Positions 47,552 through 57,944 of a DNA stretch of 64,000 bases are shown here, one piece after another. How positions within the stretch are numbered: the stretch's first letter is position 1; each line of letters opens with the position of its first letter. The stretch comes from Euryodendron excelsum (Eukaryota > Streptophyta > Magnoliopsida > Ericales > Pentaphylacaceae): NCBI GenBank assembly GCA_033060915.1, contig CM065388.1, positions 29,699,001-29,763,000 of the forward strand, in the 5' to 3' direction. The notes beneath the pieces are model-generated. The model did not search any database. It was not told the origin of the DNA and worked only from the letters and a program-made list of their open reading frames with translations. Position numbers and translations under genes: made by a program.

Positions 47552-49515
47552 AATGGGTTTCTTGCACAAGCATACAAGAGAGGGGTGGTTTCATCCACTT
47601 TCTTTCTATCCCTTTTACTTCTTGTCTTTAAATTAATGTTTACATTTTCTTATTGCCTAAGAACCTTATGCTTTTTGTGAAAATAATAATAATAATCAAA
47701 TAACAGTCTTTTATTCCATTGTTATTGTCTTGTCTTCCCTGGGAATAGTGACTACTTTCTACGCAAGGGGCGGGGTTTATCTTATGGAATGACCCAACTT
47801 GAAGGGATGATAGCATGAGTTGACCACTCGCCAAATGATCAGCCTTCCACAGAGAGAGAGAATAAGGATGAGTGAGGATACTACCCAAAGGCAGCACTTG
47901 CAAGACTCTGAGGTTAAGTGATGTGTGGCCAGTTTATCAAAATGAAAAGAAGCCATCTTTCATTCCCCCACATATAAAGAATAAATAACTGAATAAATAA
48001 CTAAATGTGCTCATATTCCCTTTGCTTAACCCCTAGAGCATCGCGAAAAGCGAAAATTTTCTTTGTCCACCCTGATCCAAGACTGTCCTCCCCACACTGG
48101 GGCAGACAATAGTTGAGAACTCTAGGAGTGGTGTCCACCTCAATCATGCTAGGATAGTGTTGAAAAACTCTATGGATCAAGCAATTTAATTCAAAGTGAA
48201 GAGAGGCCCTCATTTCATTCCCCATACAGTCAAAAGCAACCCCTTGCCAAATCCGTTGAGCCACTTATCCATTCTTAACAAAACCCCAACCTAGGGATCA
48301 CTGCCCACACTGGGTATATTGAACTTCCAAGGAAAAGATTTAAGGGGAAAGGGTTAAAGAATTGTTTCGTTTCATAAAAGAAAAGAAAAGAAATAGAAAG
48401 TAAAAGCAAAAGAAAGGAGTTGCCAAGGGGCAAGAGGCCAAAAAAAAAAAAAAAAAGAAAACCATGATTCTAAAAAAAAGGCCTGAAGAAAATCGTGATT
48501 GAGTTAACTTCAAAGGCACAGAAAAGAAAATCATGTTTATCTCAAGAAGTACATGGAAAGGGTGAAAGAAAGAGGTTATTTTTACCCTGAGAAATATATG
48601 GCCAAAAGCAAGAAGGAAATTTAAAGGTGATCCTAGGTTACAAGGAAACCCAGTAGGTACAATAGGTTTGAACCTTTACCTTTTCTTGCAAAACCCCGAA
48701 ACCATGGCCTACATTACAACCCTATTAAAGTCCCCTCTGATTGAAAAAAGATTGCTTGATCTAAATGAGTTAGATACGCTGCCAAAGCTTAAAAAAAAAA
48801 AAAAATGGATGCTAATCCTACTGAAAAACGGTTAAGGACAGTTTGGATCTAAACCCTGCTGAAAACAACATTGAATTTGAGCCTACATATCCCGTTGTTT
48901 CTAAAACCCCATAACCTAGCCTACATTACGGTCCTAAACAAAGCCTTCTTGGATTGAAATGACTGGCCACTTATCGCTCTGCCAAAGGTTAGGTAAGTTG
49001 TTGCTAAGACCCCGAGAGTCGAGAGTCTCAGCCCAATAACCCTATACACTAACCCTAAGACAAAAGAGTTGGGGGCGATCAAGAGGTTGAGTAGAGTACG
49101 AAATGCTATCATCCCATCGAGGTAAGGTTGAGCTAGAAGAGAGGCTAAACCCCCGAAGAAGAGGGAGTTACCATTCTCAAGGCTACAAGTCTAACAGCAC
49201 CCTGTGTCATTCTATTAACATATTTCTAACTTGTGCATATATAAAATAAATAAAAAAAAAAATCAGCATGAGCTTTGCATATATAGGACATAACTCCCTA
49301 TAGAAATAGAAATCACCAATATCAACTCATGTAATAAACATCTAACATCATCATACATCACATACCTCTGATCATATGTATATGTCTATCTGTGCATCTA
49401 AATACCATAAACATCCATCCTTATAAAAAACTATGCAAAATAAAACTGTCTAACATCAATACATCTCAGGAACCAGGGGCAAAAGAGGAATTAGAATCTC
49501 TACAAGGGGCATCTC
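47552..49515. other. About 2 kb of E1 without recognisable genes
   Basis: Where pol would lie, I see only short frames on both strands. There is an AAT microsatellite (about 47684-47698), A-rich tracts (about 48441-48456, 48791-48804), and a degenerate direct repeat: 48690-48790 and 48900-48990 both read CCTACATTAC... and then TGCCAAAG. No reverse transcriptase or integrase words can be found. Confidence 0.7.
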
Positions 49516-49602
49516 TCACAGGTCGAAGTCAATATCATCTGGATCAAAATCCCCAAAACCCGGCATCGGAGGAGGGGGGTAACTACTCAAAGCACAGCCA
49601 TC

Positions 49603-49690
49603 CTGCAGGGGAGATAAAACCAAAATCAGCTGTAAGCAAAAGGAGTTAAGCAACGGCAGAGCAATAAGGAGCAAAGAGAGAATAACTTAC
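49603..49690 (-). other. 88-bp intron near the end of the antisense gene
   Basis: Donor GTAAGTTATT (49690-49681), acceptor CCCTGCAG (49610-49603). Reading through instead would end at a stop near 49646. Joining is in phase 0 and adds an acidic Pro-rich tail. A second AG (TTGCTTACAG) lies about 20 bases upstream of the chosen acceptor. Confidence 0.7.
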
Positions 49691-49849
49691 CCCCCCACCA
49701 CCCATCTGAGATAACCAAGCCGTCAGGGAAGCTACCTCGGCCTGGTACTGGTCCCGCTCCATCTGGTACCGATCTCTCTGATCTCTCACAGCAGTGAACT
49801 CGGCCTGGGGCGCATATCCTCCAGCCTGGCGCCATAGGTCAACCACCTC

Positions 49850-50941
49850 CTAGCCAACAGTGTACCCGCCAACAACTACCTCAAACCGGGGGAAGGCACC
49901 AACCGAATGGGCCCCGAAGTGCGCGGCATAATCCGTATCCGGAGGAAGCAAGAACTCAACATCCGGATGACACTCCTGATAAGGAATGGGCACTCCCGCC
50001 ACCAGGGCTCCAAACATATACTCTAGCGGAGCTCCTGCTAATCGAAACTCTTCATGAAACTGCCACCAATGCCGCTCTCCAAGATAGGACTCCCAGGTGT
50101 CATCACTGAGAAAAGCAGCTCTCGATAAGGACAACGGGACCAGGTACCGGACTGTCTCGTAATGGACTGACCCAATGAAGGGCCGCCAGGTTACATCCCT
50201 CGCCTCAATCAGCTCCAGGTTAGCCCGGAGCGTCACGAAGTCAATAATCTCTGATCGCTGGGCTACCCGGTCATGAGCCCACCTCAAAGCGCGATGATAG
50301 AGATCATCCTCAACAACTGCGGGGCGACGCACTGGTAGGTACTCGTAACTCCACCAAACAAGGAAGGGCCAAAAGCTAGTCATGCTGCCCCAGCGAGAAG
50401 AAGTCCGAACCCGCATCGATCGAAGAAAGCAGCCAAAAGAAAAGGACCCCCAGTCCAACTCAGACAAAGTTCCCAGATCGGCTACTATACTCACCAAATG
50501 ACACGGCATGAGTGACTTGTTGTTGTTGCAGAAGCAGCTACAGATGATGTACAAGACAAGTCGCCGTCTCATGATGTCCCGCCGGGTAGGCGATGGCTCG
50601 GTAGCAAAAGTACGCTCACCCTGACTAATCCAAGAGACTGGGAAGGTAGAACGCTCAGGCTGAGGTAAATCCAACAGCAAGCAGGCCTCGTCCCTGCTGA
50701 CCGAGTGCAGGGTGATCCGTCGGCCGACAAAGGAGAGTCCTGTAATAATCTCCCAATCTAAAGGAGTGGGGCCTAACTTGAAGCCGACAAAATGAAAGGT
50801 CCCAGTCTCCCCAAACCACCTCTCGACAAGTGCCAGTACCAAATGCCGGTTCAGGCGGTTAGCCTGTAATCCCATAAAGGCGCCAAACCCGATCTCTGCC
50901 AAGAAGGCGCGGTATGATGGGGCAGCCTGCTGCATGGTCAC
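49850..50941 (-). CDS. Uninterrupted PMD-domain frame (363 codons)
   Basis: The longest open frame of the window and the only one with a clear domain. It begins at a GTG (50941) after the TGA at codon 127; a natural ATG is two codons further on. Words typical of the aminotransferase-like plant mobile domain include LVLALVERWFGETGTFHF near the start, TPLDWEIITGL, RRLVLYIICSCFCNNNKS, LDWGSFSFGCFLRSMR and FWPFLVWWSYEYL. Trp, Arg and Cys codons are preserved where the old copy at 18150-18784 also has them. It is part of the longer gene at 49516-51361 and would be translated alone only if an internal start were used. Confidence 0.85.
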   Translation of the reverse strand: MTMQQAAPSYRAFLAEIGFGAFMGLQANRLNRHLVLALVERWFGETGTFHFVGFKLGPTPLDWEIITGLSFVGRRITLHSVSRDEACLLLDLPQPERSTFPVSWISQGERTFATEPSPTRRDIMRRRLVLYIICSCFCNNNKSLMPCHLVSIVADLGTLSELDWGSFSFGCFLRSMRVRTSSRWGSMTSFWPFLVWWSYEYLPVRRPAVVEDDLYHRALRWAHDRVAQRSEIIDFVTLRANLELIEARDVTWRPFIGSVHYETVRYLVPLSLSRAAFLSDDTWESYLGERHWWQFHEEFRLAGAPLEYMFGALVAGVPIPYQECHPDVEFLLPPDTDYAAHFGAHSVGAFPRFEVVVGGYTVG

Positions 50942-51362
50942 AAAAACCTGATGAACAGCCCCTCGGAAAGCTGTATGTACTCACGGAGGTGGCAAATGCT
51001 GTCTGGAGTACACGCTGGGGTGATAGGCAAGATCCCCGAGGGGTGGGACATCCGGTATCTGCAAATCCCCCAAGTCAGCGTCCGTCTGCCTCTGCCTGGA
51101 AGAAGCTCTCCCATAGCCGGTCACCTGGTCCCCAAGGCCCGGTACCTCCTCCTCGGCATCAACCTCCTCAGCAAAAGCCTGCTCAACCGGAGGAAAAGGG
51201 TCGACAGGTAGTCTACTCCCTTGCCCGCTCTGGCTGGATGAAGATCGTCCGGTGGATCGTCGACTACCTCTGGATCGACTAGAGTCGCCAGCAAAATCTG
51301 TCCGGGCCGCCTTCCCCGAGCGGTGCCTCCTCTCAGAACCGTCATCACCTGTGTCAGCCATC

Positions 51363-52241
51363 CTGAAAAGGTAAGCCATGGTAAGTGATGTTAATATACC
51401 ATTCATACAGTTTAAATGACAGTAAAATAAAACAAACAAATAACACAAAACAAATAAAGGATTTTGAATAACAAATCAAAAACAAAATTTTCACACATCT
51501 TGATTTTCCAGCTCCAAATCACATCTCAAGGGTTCTCTGTCATTTCCCTTCAAAAAGATTTTATTTCTAAGATTTTAACCAACTCTTTCCATAATTCCTA
51601 AAAATTTCGGCAGAGTCCCGTTTAAAAGTGGCCCCTACAACGCCCATGACATCAACACAAAATATGAAATATGCACCTTCCAACGCCACAATCACATGAC
51701 AATGGCACCCGTGCACACTATTCAATTTTTCAAAATTCCCAAAACTCATGTTTTATTTTTCAAATAAATCAATGGTTTTCAAACATCTTCCGAAATTTTT
51801 CAAAATCACCTCAAATGTTTTCAAAATATTCCTACATTTTTTTCAAATTTCAAACTTCAAAAATTTCATCAATTTCTTGAATTTTCTAATTTCTTCTAAT
51901 TTTCTAAATATTTTTCTATTTTTTAAAAAATCAAAAATTCACCGAGTTTTCAAAAAATCACGAAACTTCATACGGTTGTCAAACACATTTTTCTAAGGCA
52001 CATTGCACAAAAACATAGCCAGAAAACCCAATACCCATGCTCATAGGAACAAATTTTCTATTCCTGTAGAAAACCCCCTTCACACATTTACATATAATCA
52101 CTCAAATTCAGTCAAACAACCATCAAAATGCAAAAACAACATCACCAAAGTGTTCAAAGCATATCAAAACATCGATTTCCACTGTTTACATGATTCAAAC
52201 GAAGTTCTACACATCAAAATCAACAAAATTTTAAAACTCAC
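51363..52241 (-). other. 879-bp 5' leader intron of the antisense gene
   Basis: Donor CCAAAAG/GTGAGTTTT (intron starts 52241) and acceptor CTTTTCAG (ends 51363), one base before the ATG context. The donor is repeated at 546 (sister element) and 29395 (GTAAGTTT, old element), and the acceptor plus ATG at 23348, so both sites are conserved in diverged copies. The intron is AT-rich. Confidence 0.65.
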
Positions 52242-52440
52242 CTTTTGGAAGTTCTCCGGTGAAATCTTCACTTCCGGCGGCTTTTCCGGCGAGATGGACT
52301 CCTTCCGGCAATCACCCACGGTCCCCAAGGAGTGCTCCTTCAAGGTTCAAGCCAATTTCCACTTGAAGACTCTCGGATTCCCCAAAAACTCTTCAAATCT
52401 TGTAAGTGTTCGAACCAAAAATTTTCTGGTTTTAAGCTTT
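52242..52440 (-). other. Probable first exon (untranslated) of the antisense gene
   Basis: On the minus strand the sequence from about 52440 to the donor at 52242 is less AT-rich than the intron and repeats CGCCGG/CCGGAA words. A weak TATA-like TTAAAGCTTAAAA lies near 52440-52425, just after the palindromes. The start site is not defined by sequence alone. Confidence 0.4.
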
Positions 52441-52444
52441 AAGC

Positions 52445-52505
52445 CTGGCGCCACTAGCAGAGGCGCCAGTTGGTTTCTGCCAAAGGCGCCACTACTAGTG
52501 GCGCC
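52445..52505. promoter_or_regulatory. GGCGCC palindrome pair upstream of the antisense gene
   Basis: 52445-52469 has 8-bp arms CTGGCGCC/GGCGCCAG, and 52485-52505 is a perfect 21-bp palindrome of the same sequence as 54615-54635 and 33018-33038 in the LTR promoters. It lies about 200 bases upstream of the antisense donor. Confidence 0.6.
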
Positions 52506-52681
52506 GGTTCTAAATTCTGGGCAGTTTTGCCCTTTTTCCCACCAAAATTCGTTTTCGAAGGCCTTTTGGCCCGTTATCCGTTTTCGACCCCCGTTGTCGG
52601 AAGATTTCCAGTGTCCGTCCCTCAGACAGCCTCGCGGTCAACATGGGACTCTTACTCTTATCGTTTTCTGTCTTTGACAAG

Positions 52682-52705
52682 CAAAGACAGAAAAAGAGGG
52701 GCAAC
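52682..52705 (+). other. Polypurine tract of E1
   Basis: CAAAGACAGAAAAAGAGGGG followed by CAAC ends directly at the 3' LTR. It is nearly identical to the tract at 985-1010. Confidence 0.88.
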
Positions 52706-55700
52706 TGTAAGCACCCCATTTTTTACCGCTCGGCAGTCTACACTCCGTCCAGACTTGTTTTCAAGTCATCGTGGGCATATTCCAATCGAAACCAATCCTC
52801 TAGGTCCAAATTCCGTCTTTCCATCGCTTCGCGGGCCTGTCAGGCCCAAATAGAGGCAAAATGACCAAAATGCCCTTAGGGGCATTGTCCTTTCTTATTC
52901 TAATTCCAATCCCTCTCTCGAGACAGTTTATTCCTCGAGACGGTCCGAGTAGGAAAACTACTCACAAAACCGTTAGAGTGGCGGAAACACTCACAAAACC
53001 GTTAGAGTGGCGGAAACACTCACAAAACCGTTAAAGTAGCGGAAGTACTCACAAAACCGTTAGAGTAGCGGAAGTACTCACAAAACCGTTAGAGCGGCGT
53101 AAACACTCACAATCCAAGCACGTCTCTTTGGAGACGGTAAGACCCCTTTCCAATCCCACTCTCGAGACAGTTTATTCCTCGAGACGGTTTCAATCCAGGC
53201 ACGTCTCTTCGAAGACGGTAAGATCCCGTTCCAATCCCACTCTCGAGACAGTTTATTCCTCGAGACGGTCCGAGTAGCAAAACTACTCACAAAACCGTTA
53301 GAGTAGCGAAAATACTTAACCCCGTCCGAGTAGCGAAAATACTCCCAAATCATCAACCCCGTTAGAGTAGCGAAAATACTCAACCCCGGCCGAGTAGCAG
53401 AAATACTCCCAAATCATTAACCCCGTTAGAGTAGCGGAAATACTCAACCCCGTCCGAGTAGCGGAAATACTCCCAAATCATCAACCCCATTAGAGTAGCG
53501 GAACTACTCAACCCCGTCCGAGTAGCGGAAATACTCCCAAATCATCAACCCCGTCCAAGTAGCGGAAATACTCAACCCCGTCCGAGTAGCGGAAATACTT
53601 ACACCGGTAGAGTGGCGGAGACACTCAAAACCTAGGTCAACACCCGTGTCTGTTAGCTCACTTCGGTGAAAAATGACCAGACTACCCTTAGGACCTTTTC
53701 CGAGACTTTCCGGTCAAGATGACCATTTTGCCCCTAAGCATCCGAATGCCCCGGGAACCACACCGGCTCTGGGTATCAAACCGGTAATGTCCCGAGAATA
53801 CTTTTTATAGTGTTCTCAACCTTTCTTTACCTTTCCGGATCATTCCGAGTCAGTTTCGGCAAACCCGGTACAAAATGACCGTTTTGCCCCTAGAGGGCCG
53901 GTCTCCTTCTTCGACCACACCAGCTCTGGGTATCAAACCGGTAATGTCCCGAGAATACTTTTTATAGTGTTCTCGACCTTCCTTTACCTTTCCGGACCAT
54001 TCCGAGTCAGTTCCGGCAAACCCGGTACAAAATGACCGTTTTGCCCCTAGAGGGCCGGTCTCCTTCTTCGACCAACTAGCTCTGGGTATCAAACCGGTAA
54101 TGTCCCGAGAATACTTTTTATAGTGTTCTCGACCTTCCTTTACCTTTCCGGACCATTCCGAGTCAGTTCCGGCAAACCCGGTACAAAATGACCGTTTTGC
54201 CCCTAGTGGGCCGGTCTCCTTTTCCGACCACGCCGGCTCTGGGAATCAAACCGGCAACCTCTAGGAACATTCTAAATAATGTTTCCAGATCCCAAGTCTT
54301 TTTCCGGGATAATCCGGGTTCGCCCCGACAGTTTTCCGGTCCGATTGACCGTTTTGCCCCTAAAGGCCCGGTCAACCTTTCCGACCCACCGTATCCTCAC
54401 TTTCCAAGTCAAATACCTCCAAGACACTATTTTAAGTGTTCCTGCTCCTTTCCGGCCTTCCGAGTCATTCCCGGCTCCTTCAAATCATTCCCGGACTTTC
54501 TGGAGTCACTCCTAGTGAAGATAGGCTAAAAATTGCATGGTAGTCACTAGTACAGGCACCCAAATCTAGTCAAAGATACGTTGCTTGCCGACCTTAAATC
54601 TTTCCTAATTGGCTGGCGCCACTACTAGTGGCGCCAAGCCAAAAAATGGCCTGGCGCCACTCCTAGTGGCGCCAGTGTAAAATTTGCCCTGGCGCCACTG
54701 CAACAGGCGCCAGGTTTGTCCTCCTTCTACAAATACAGAGCCTCATTCAACGTGAAAAAGGTCTGCAAACTTAACCTAAGAATCCTATATTTCGATATAT
54801 AGAGCTCGAGCACCTCCTAAACCCTAGCCTCCCTAGGTTTTCCAAACCCTTGCCACCATACATTAAACCCTAGCCTCCTATACACTCCTATACACTCATA
54901 CACACCCCCATACACTCATACACTAGCCTTCAACCATCCTTTGAAGACTTGAAGAGTTGCCATTCAAAGCATGAAGACAACTCTTGAAGACTGAAGAAGA
55001 AGGTCAAGACGAAGACCGAAGACCGAAGACTGCACGGTGCGCAAAATAAAGAAGACATACGGTAGGCTTTCTCTTTAATTTTATGCACTTCCCCCCTCTC
55101 TCTTCTCTCTCCAACCCACTTGGGTTTTCTCTATTTTAATCCCCCATCTCTTTCCCCCCCTTTCTTTGCATGCTTGAAACAAGGGGACTCCCGGTCCATG
55201 TGTAGGATTAGACTATTGGAGAGTCACCATGTCGGGGGCTTTCTTCTAGCCTAACCAAAGACCACGTGGGTCCGGCCCCCTTGATTATGTGGTGAAGCCT
55301 TAACCTTGTATGTTCACGACCCCAAATTGCATTGTGCATATCATAGTCTTGCATCTTCCAAAAACCGTTTTCAAAGTCGTTTTTCAAATCGTTTTCAAAC
55401 TTGTTTTCAAAATTGCATCAAAATCCCTTTTTCAAAAACTTGTTTTCAAAACCACAATTCTAGGGTGATTCTAGCCTTTCCATGGCTAGGGTTGCTTTAG
55501 GAAAGTGTTACATTAAAAGAGATCTTTTTGGTCTATATTTTCAAATCTTATTATTTTCCAAAACCACTTTCCTAAAGCGATTCTAGCCTTCTTATGGCTA
55601 GAATCGCTTTAGGAAAGTGAGACGTTTTCATACTTTCCAAAAACTCTCTCTTTAAAAATCTCTTCCTAAAAACCTCTTTTTCAACATACTTTCCTAAAGC

Positions 55701-57939
55701 TTTCCTCTCCAAACTTGTTTTCAAAAACTCCCTTCTAAAATTTATTTTTCAAAACCCCCTTTTTTCAACTCCTTTCCCAAAACTCTCTCTCCTAAAAATT
55801 CACTTTCTAAAAACGCTCCCTAAAAATCTTTCCAAAAACTCTCTTTTTCAAAATCTTCCTTCTAGAAATTTCCTCTATAGGATTTCCTTCCAAAATCTAT
55901 GTTTCCAAAAACACACTCTCCAAAAACTCCTCCCTAGGATTTCCTTCTAGAAAACCTTCGTTTTCAAAAATGCGTTTTCCAAAAAACTCTTTCCTTAGAG
56001 CCCAAACCAAACCCTAGAACTCACAATTAGGAAACCGTAATTTTTTTTCCAAAAACTTGATTTTCAAAATTTGCCCCAAACCTAGGTTTCCAAAATCTCT
56101 TGTTTTCTACATCAAAACTATACGTGTTTCCAAAACCTTTTTTCTATGTCAAAACTAGAATTTTTCAAATCTAGGGTTTCTAGAATCTCTCTTTTCAAAT
56201 CCATGCCGAATTCTATCTTCCCTTTAGGAAGCCAGATCAAATCTCCCCATTTAGGAAACTAGATTCCGTCCTCCGTTTTTGGAAACAAAATCAAATCTTT
56301 TCTTTTAGAAACCAAATCCTTCCTAAACTTCTACTTTCCTAAACCCTAAGTTTCCAAAAACTTGAACATAAAAATCTTTCCTAATTCAACCATTTCCTAA
56401 TTCTACCTTCTTTTCAAACCTTAACTTTTCAAACCTAAGTTTTCAAACTCTTCCAAAATTCAAACCTTTCCTAATTTCAAGATTTTCTAAAACTAAAACT
56501 CTAAAAACTTTCTAAATCTTAAACTTTCTAAATTTCAAATCTTTCCAAATTCAAAACTTTCTAAATTTGAAACTTTCTTGAGTTAAATCTTTCCAAACTT
56601 CCAAATTTTCTAAATTCTAAACTTTCCAAAATTTCAAAATCTTTCTAAATCTAAGGTTTTTCTAAACTCAAAACTTTCTTAAATTCAAAACTTTCCTAAA
56701 CCTAAAACTTTCTTAATTCAAACCTTTCCTATTTCGAAAACTTTCTAAATTCGAAACTTTCCTAATTTCAAAACTTTCCTAAACCTAAAACTTTCCTAAT
56801 TTCAAACTTTCCAAAAATGAAACTTTCCTAAATCGGACCTTTTCCTAATTCAAACATTTCTTAAATCCAATCTTCCCTAATTTCCTAAACCTTTCAAGTC
56901 AAGTCAAATATTTTCTAAGTCTCTTCTCTTTCCTAAGTCTAGGTTTCCTAAAAACAAGTCCAAATCAATCTTTCCAAATCAAAGTCTAATCTTCTCAATT
57001 TTATTTTCCAATCTCCTCTTCTAATCTCAAATCGAATCCAATTTTCAATTCAATCTCTTTCTTCCAATCCAATCTCTCTCTTCAAATCAATCTCTTTTCA
57101 ATCGGACTCCGGTCCGAACTACGACTGACCTGATTCCCCCAATGGGACACGTAGGCAACCTTCATAGGTGCGATCACAATGCTTTTCAAACTTTCAATTC
57201 CACCCTCATGGGTGCGGTTTCCAAAATCTTTTCAAATCTCAAATTCCCGTCTACCTTCAAACTTTCCATTTTCAAATTTCTATTTTCAAATTTTCAAAAT
57301 TTCCAATTTCAATTCTATTTCTTCAAATCTATTTTCAAATCAAATCAATTTCTTTTCAAATCAATTTCTATTTTCCAATCCTCTTAACTTGCACTTGCAT
57401 ATCATGCATCATGTTAGTTTTTAAACATTTGTTTTTCAAAGTGAATAGGGTTGAACTATAGTTAGTTAAAGACTCTCATAGGTGAATCTAGGGTAGATTG
57501 ACATGTAGGTACCGAAAGGGCGGGGTAGGGTGATGATCTTAGGATGTCTTCCCTACACGTAACCAACCTCCGAACCTAAGATCACTGTTTTCATAGACCA
57601 AAAGGAGTTATTTTTCAAAACGGGCTAAATGTTTTTCAAAGGTTGCCAAACAACCTGTTTTCTTAAAAAAAAACCCTTTCTTGAGGATATTTTCAAATCG
57701 TTTTTTCAAAAACCCTAAGTGTAGTTTTCGGATTACTCTTAGTTTTTAGGTGACCTAACTCACCTTAATCAAGTTAGGTGGCGACTCTGAATCTTTTTCA
57801 AAAGTCCTTTATTCAAACCTGTTTTCAATTCAAACCTAGTCGCACTCATTCTTCTAGAAGGGTGACTTCTAACAAGAGAGTACAACATATTTCCCACTTG
57901 TGTGAGTATTCCTCGAGTGCGAAAAATCTGGGCGCGACA
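52706..57939 (+). repeat. 3' LTR of E1 (5234 bp)
   Basis: TGTAAGCACCCC to GGGCGCGACA. Contains two 81-bp hairpin units (about 53120 and 53200), the hairpin array to 53615, about four 160-bp units (53700-54530), palindromes (54605-54715), a damaged TATA box, the leader donor (55062), an AAACCCTAG-rich leader, CT-rich repeats (55630-57100) and the conserved end. Where the two LTRs overlap they differ only at scattered sites, so E1 is the youngest complete insertion seen here. Confidence 0.93.
54615..54735 (+). promoter_or_regulatory. LTR promoter of E1 3' LTR, TATA box mutated
   Basis: A perfect 21-bp GGCGCC palindrome (54615-54635), a second pair (about 54652-54672) and a third (54690-54714) precede TACAAATA (54728-54735), where other copies have TATAAATA. 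The 5' LTR lacks the whole region. Confidence 0.8.
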
Positions 57940-57944
57940 TGACC

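Larger units (their letters stand above)
49516..51361 (-). pseudogene. Antisense plant mobile domain (PMD) gene of E1, two in-frame stops
   Basis: The gene lies opposite to gag. ATG at 51361 directly follows a 3' splice site. The large exon (51361-49691) is exactly 557 codons; a GTAAGTTATT donor starts at 49690 and a CCCTGCAG acceptor ends at 49603, and joining them in phase 0 adds 28 codons (49602-49516) before TGA. Architecture: Ser/Arg-rich disordered region (about residues 10-60), acidic patch, PMD domain (about 150-500), Gln/Glu/Arg-rich predicted coiled coil (about 515-550), acidic tail ending PDDIDFDL. Stops interrupt codon 127 (TGA, 50983-50981) and 504 (TAG, 49852-49850); reading frame resumes without a shift after each. 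CGA to TGA by cytosine deamination would explain the first. PMD proteins are plant-specific, are carried by several transposon types, and in MAIN/MAIL proteins affect silencing; the role here is unknown. Confidence 0.85.
41489..57939 (+). mobile_element. Complete non-autonomous LTR retrotransposon E1 (16,451 bp), TSD TGACC
   Basis: Both ends are exact: TGACC at 41484-41488 and 57940-57944, TGTAAGC at the start, GCGCGACA at the end. Order: 5' LTR, tRNA-Arg primer site, leader, damaged gag, about 2 kb without genes, antisense PMD gene, 3' region, polypurine tract, 3' LTR. I find no protease, reverse transcriptase, RNase H or integrase motif, so movement would need proteins from a relative. The giant LTRs, tRNA-Arg primer and extra antisense gene point to the Tat/Ogre branch of Ty3/gypsy; the lineage cannot be proved without pol. 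Confidence 0.93.

Noticed and set aside
47640..49120. Short minus-strand frames in the 2-kb region after gag
   Set aside because: No domain, poor composition, and poly-A/poly-T driven stretches.
50945..50981. Short intron (GTGAGT...CAG) that would skip the TGA at codon 127
   Set aside because: The nearest AG gives about 39 bp, below usual plant intron length, and the frame continues without it; a nonsense change is simpler.
52003..52677. 224-codon plus-strand frame before the 3' LTR
   Set aside because: The sister copy at 308-1010 breaks it after 76 codons, it crosses the palindromes, and it shows no domain. It is better explained as the complement of the antisense leader.
53761..53800. tRNA gene suggested by B-box-like words
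   Set aside because: No acceptor stem, anticodon arm or A box in register.
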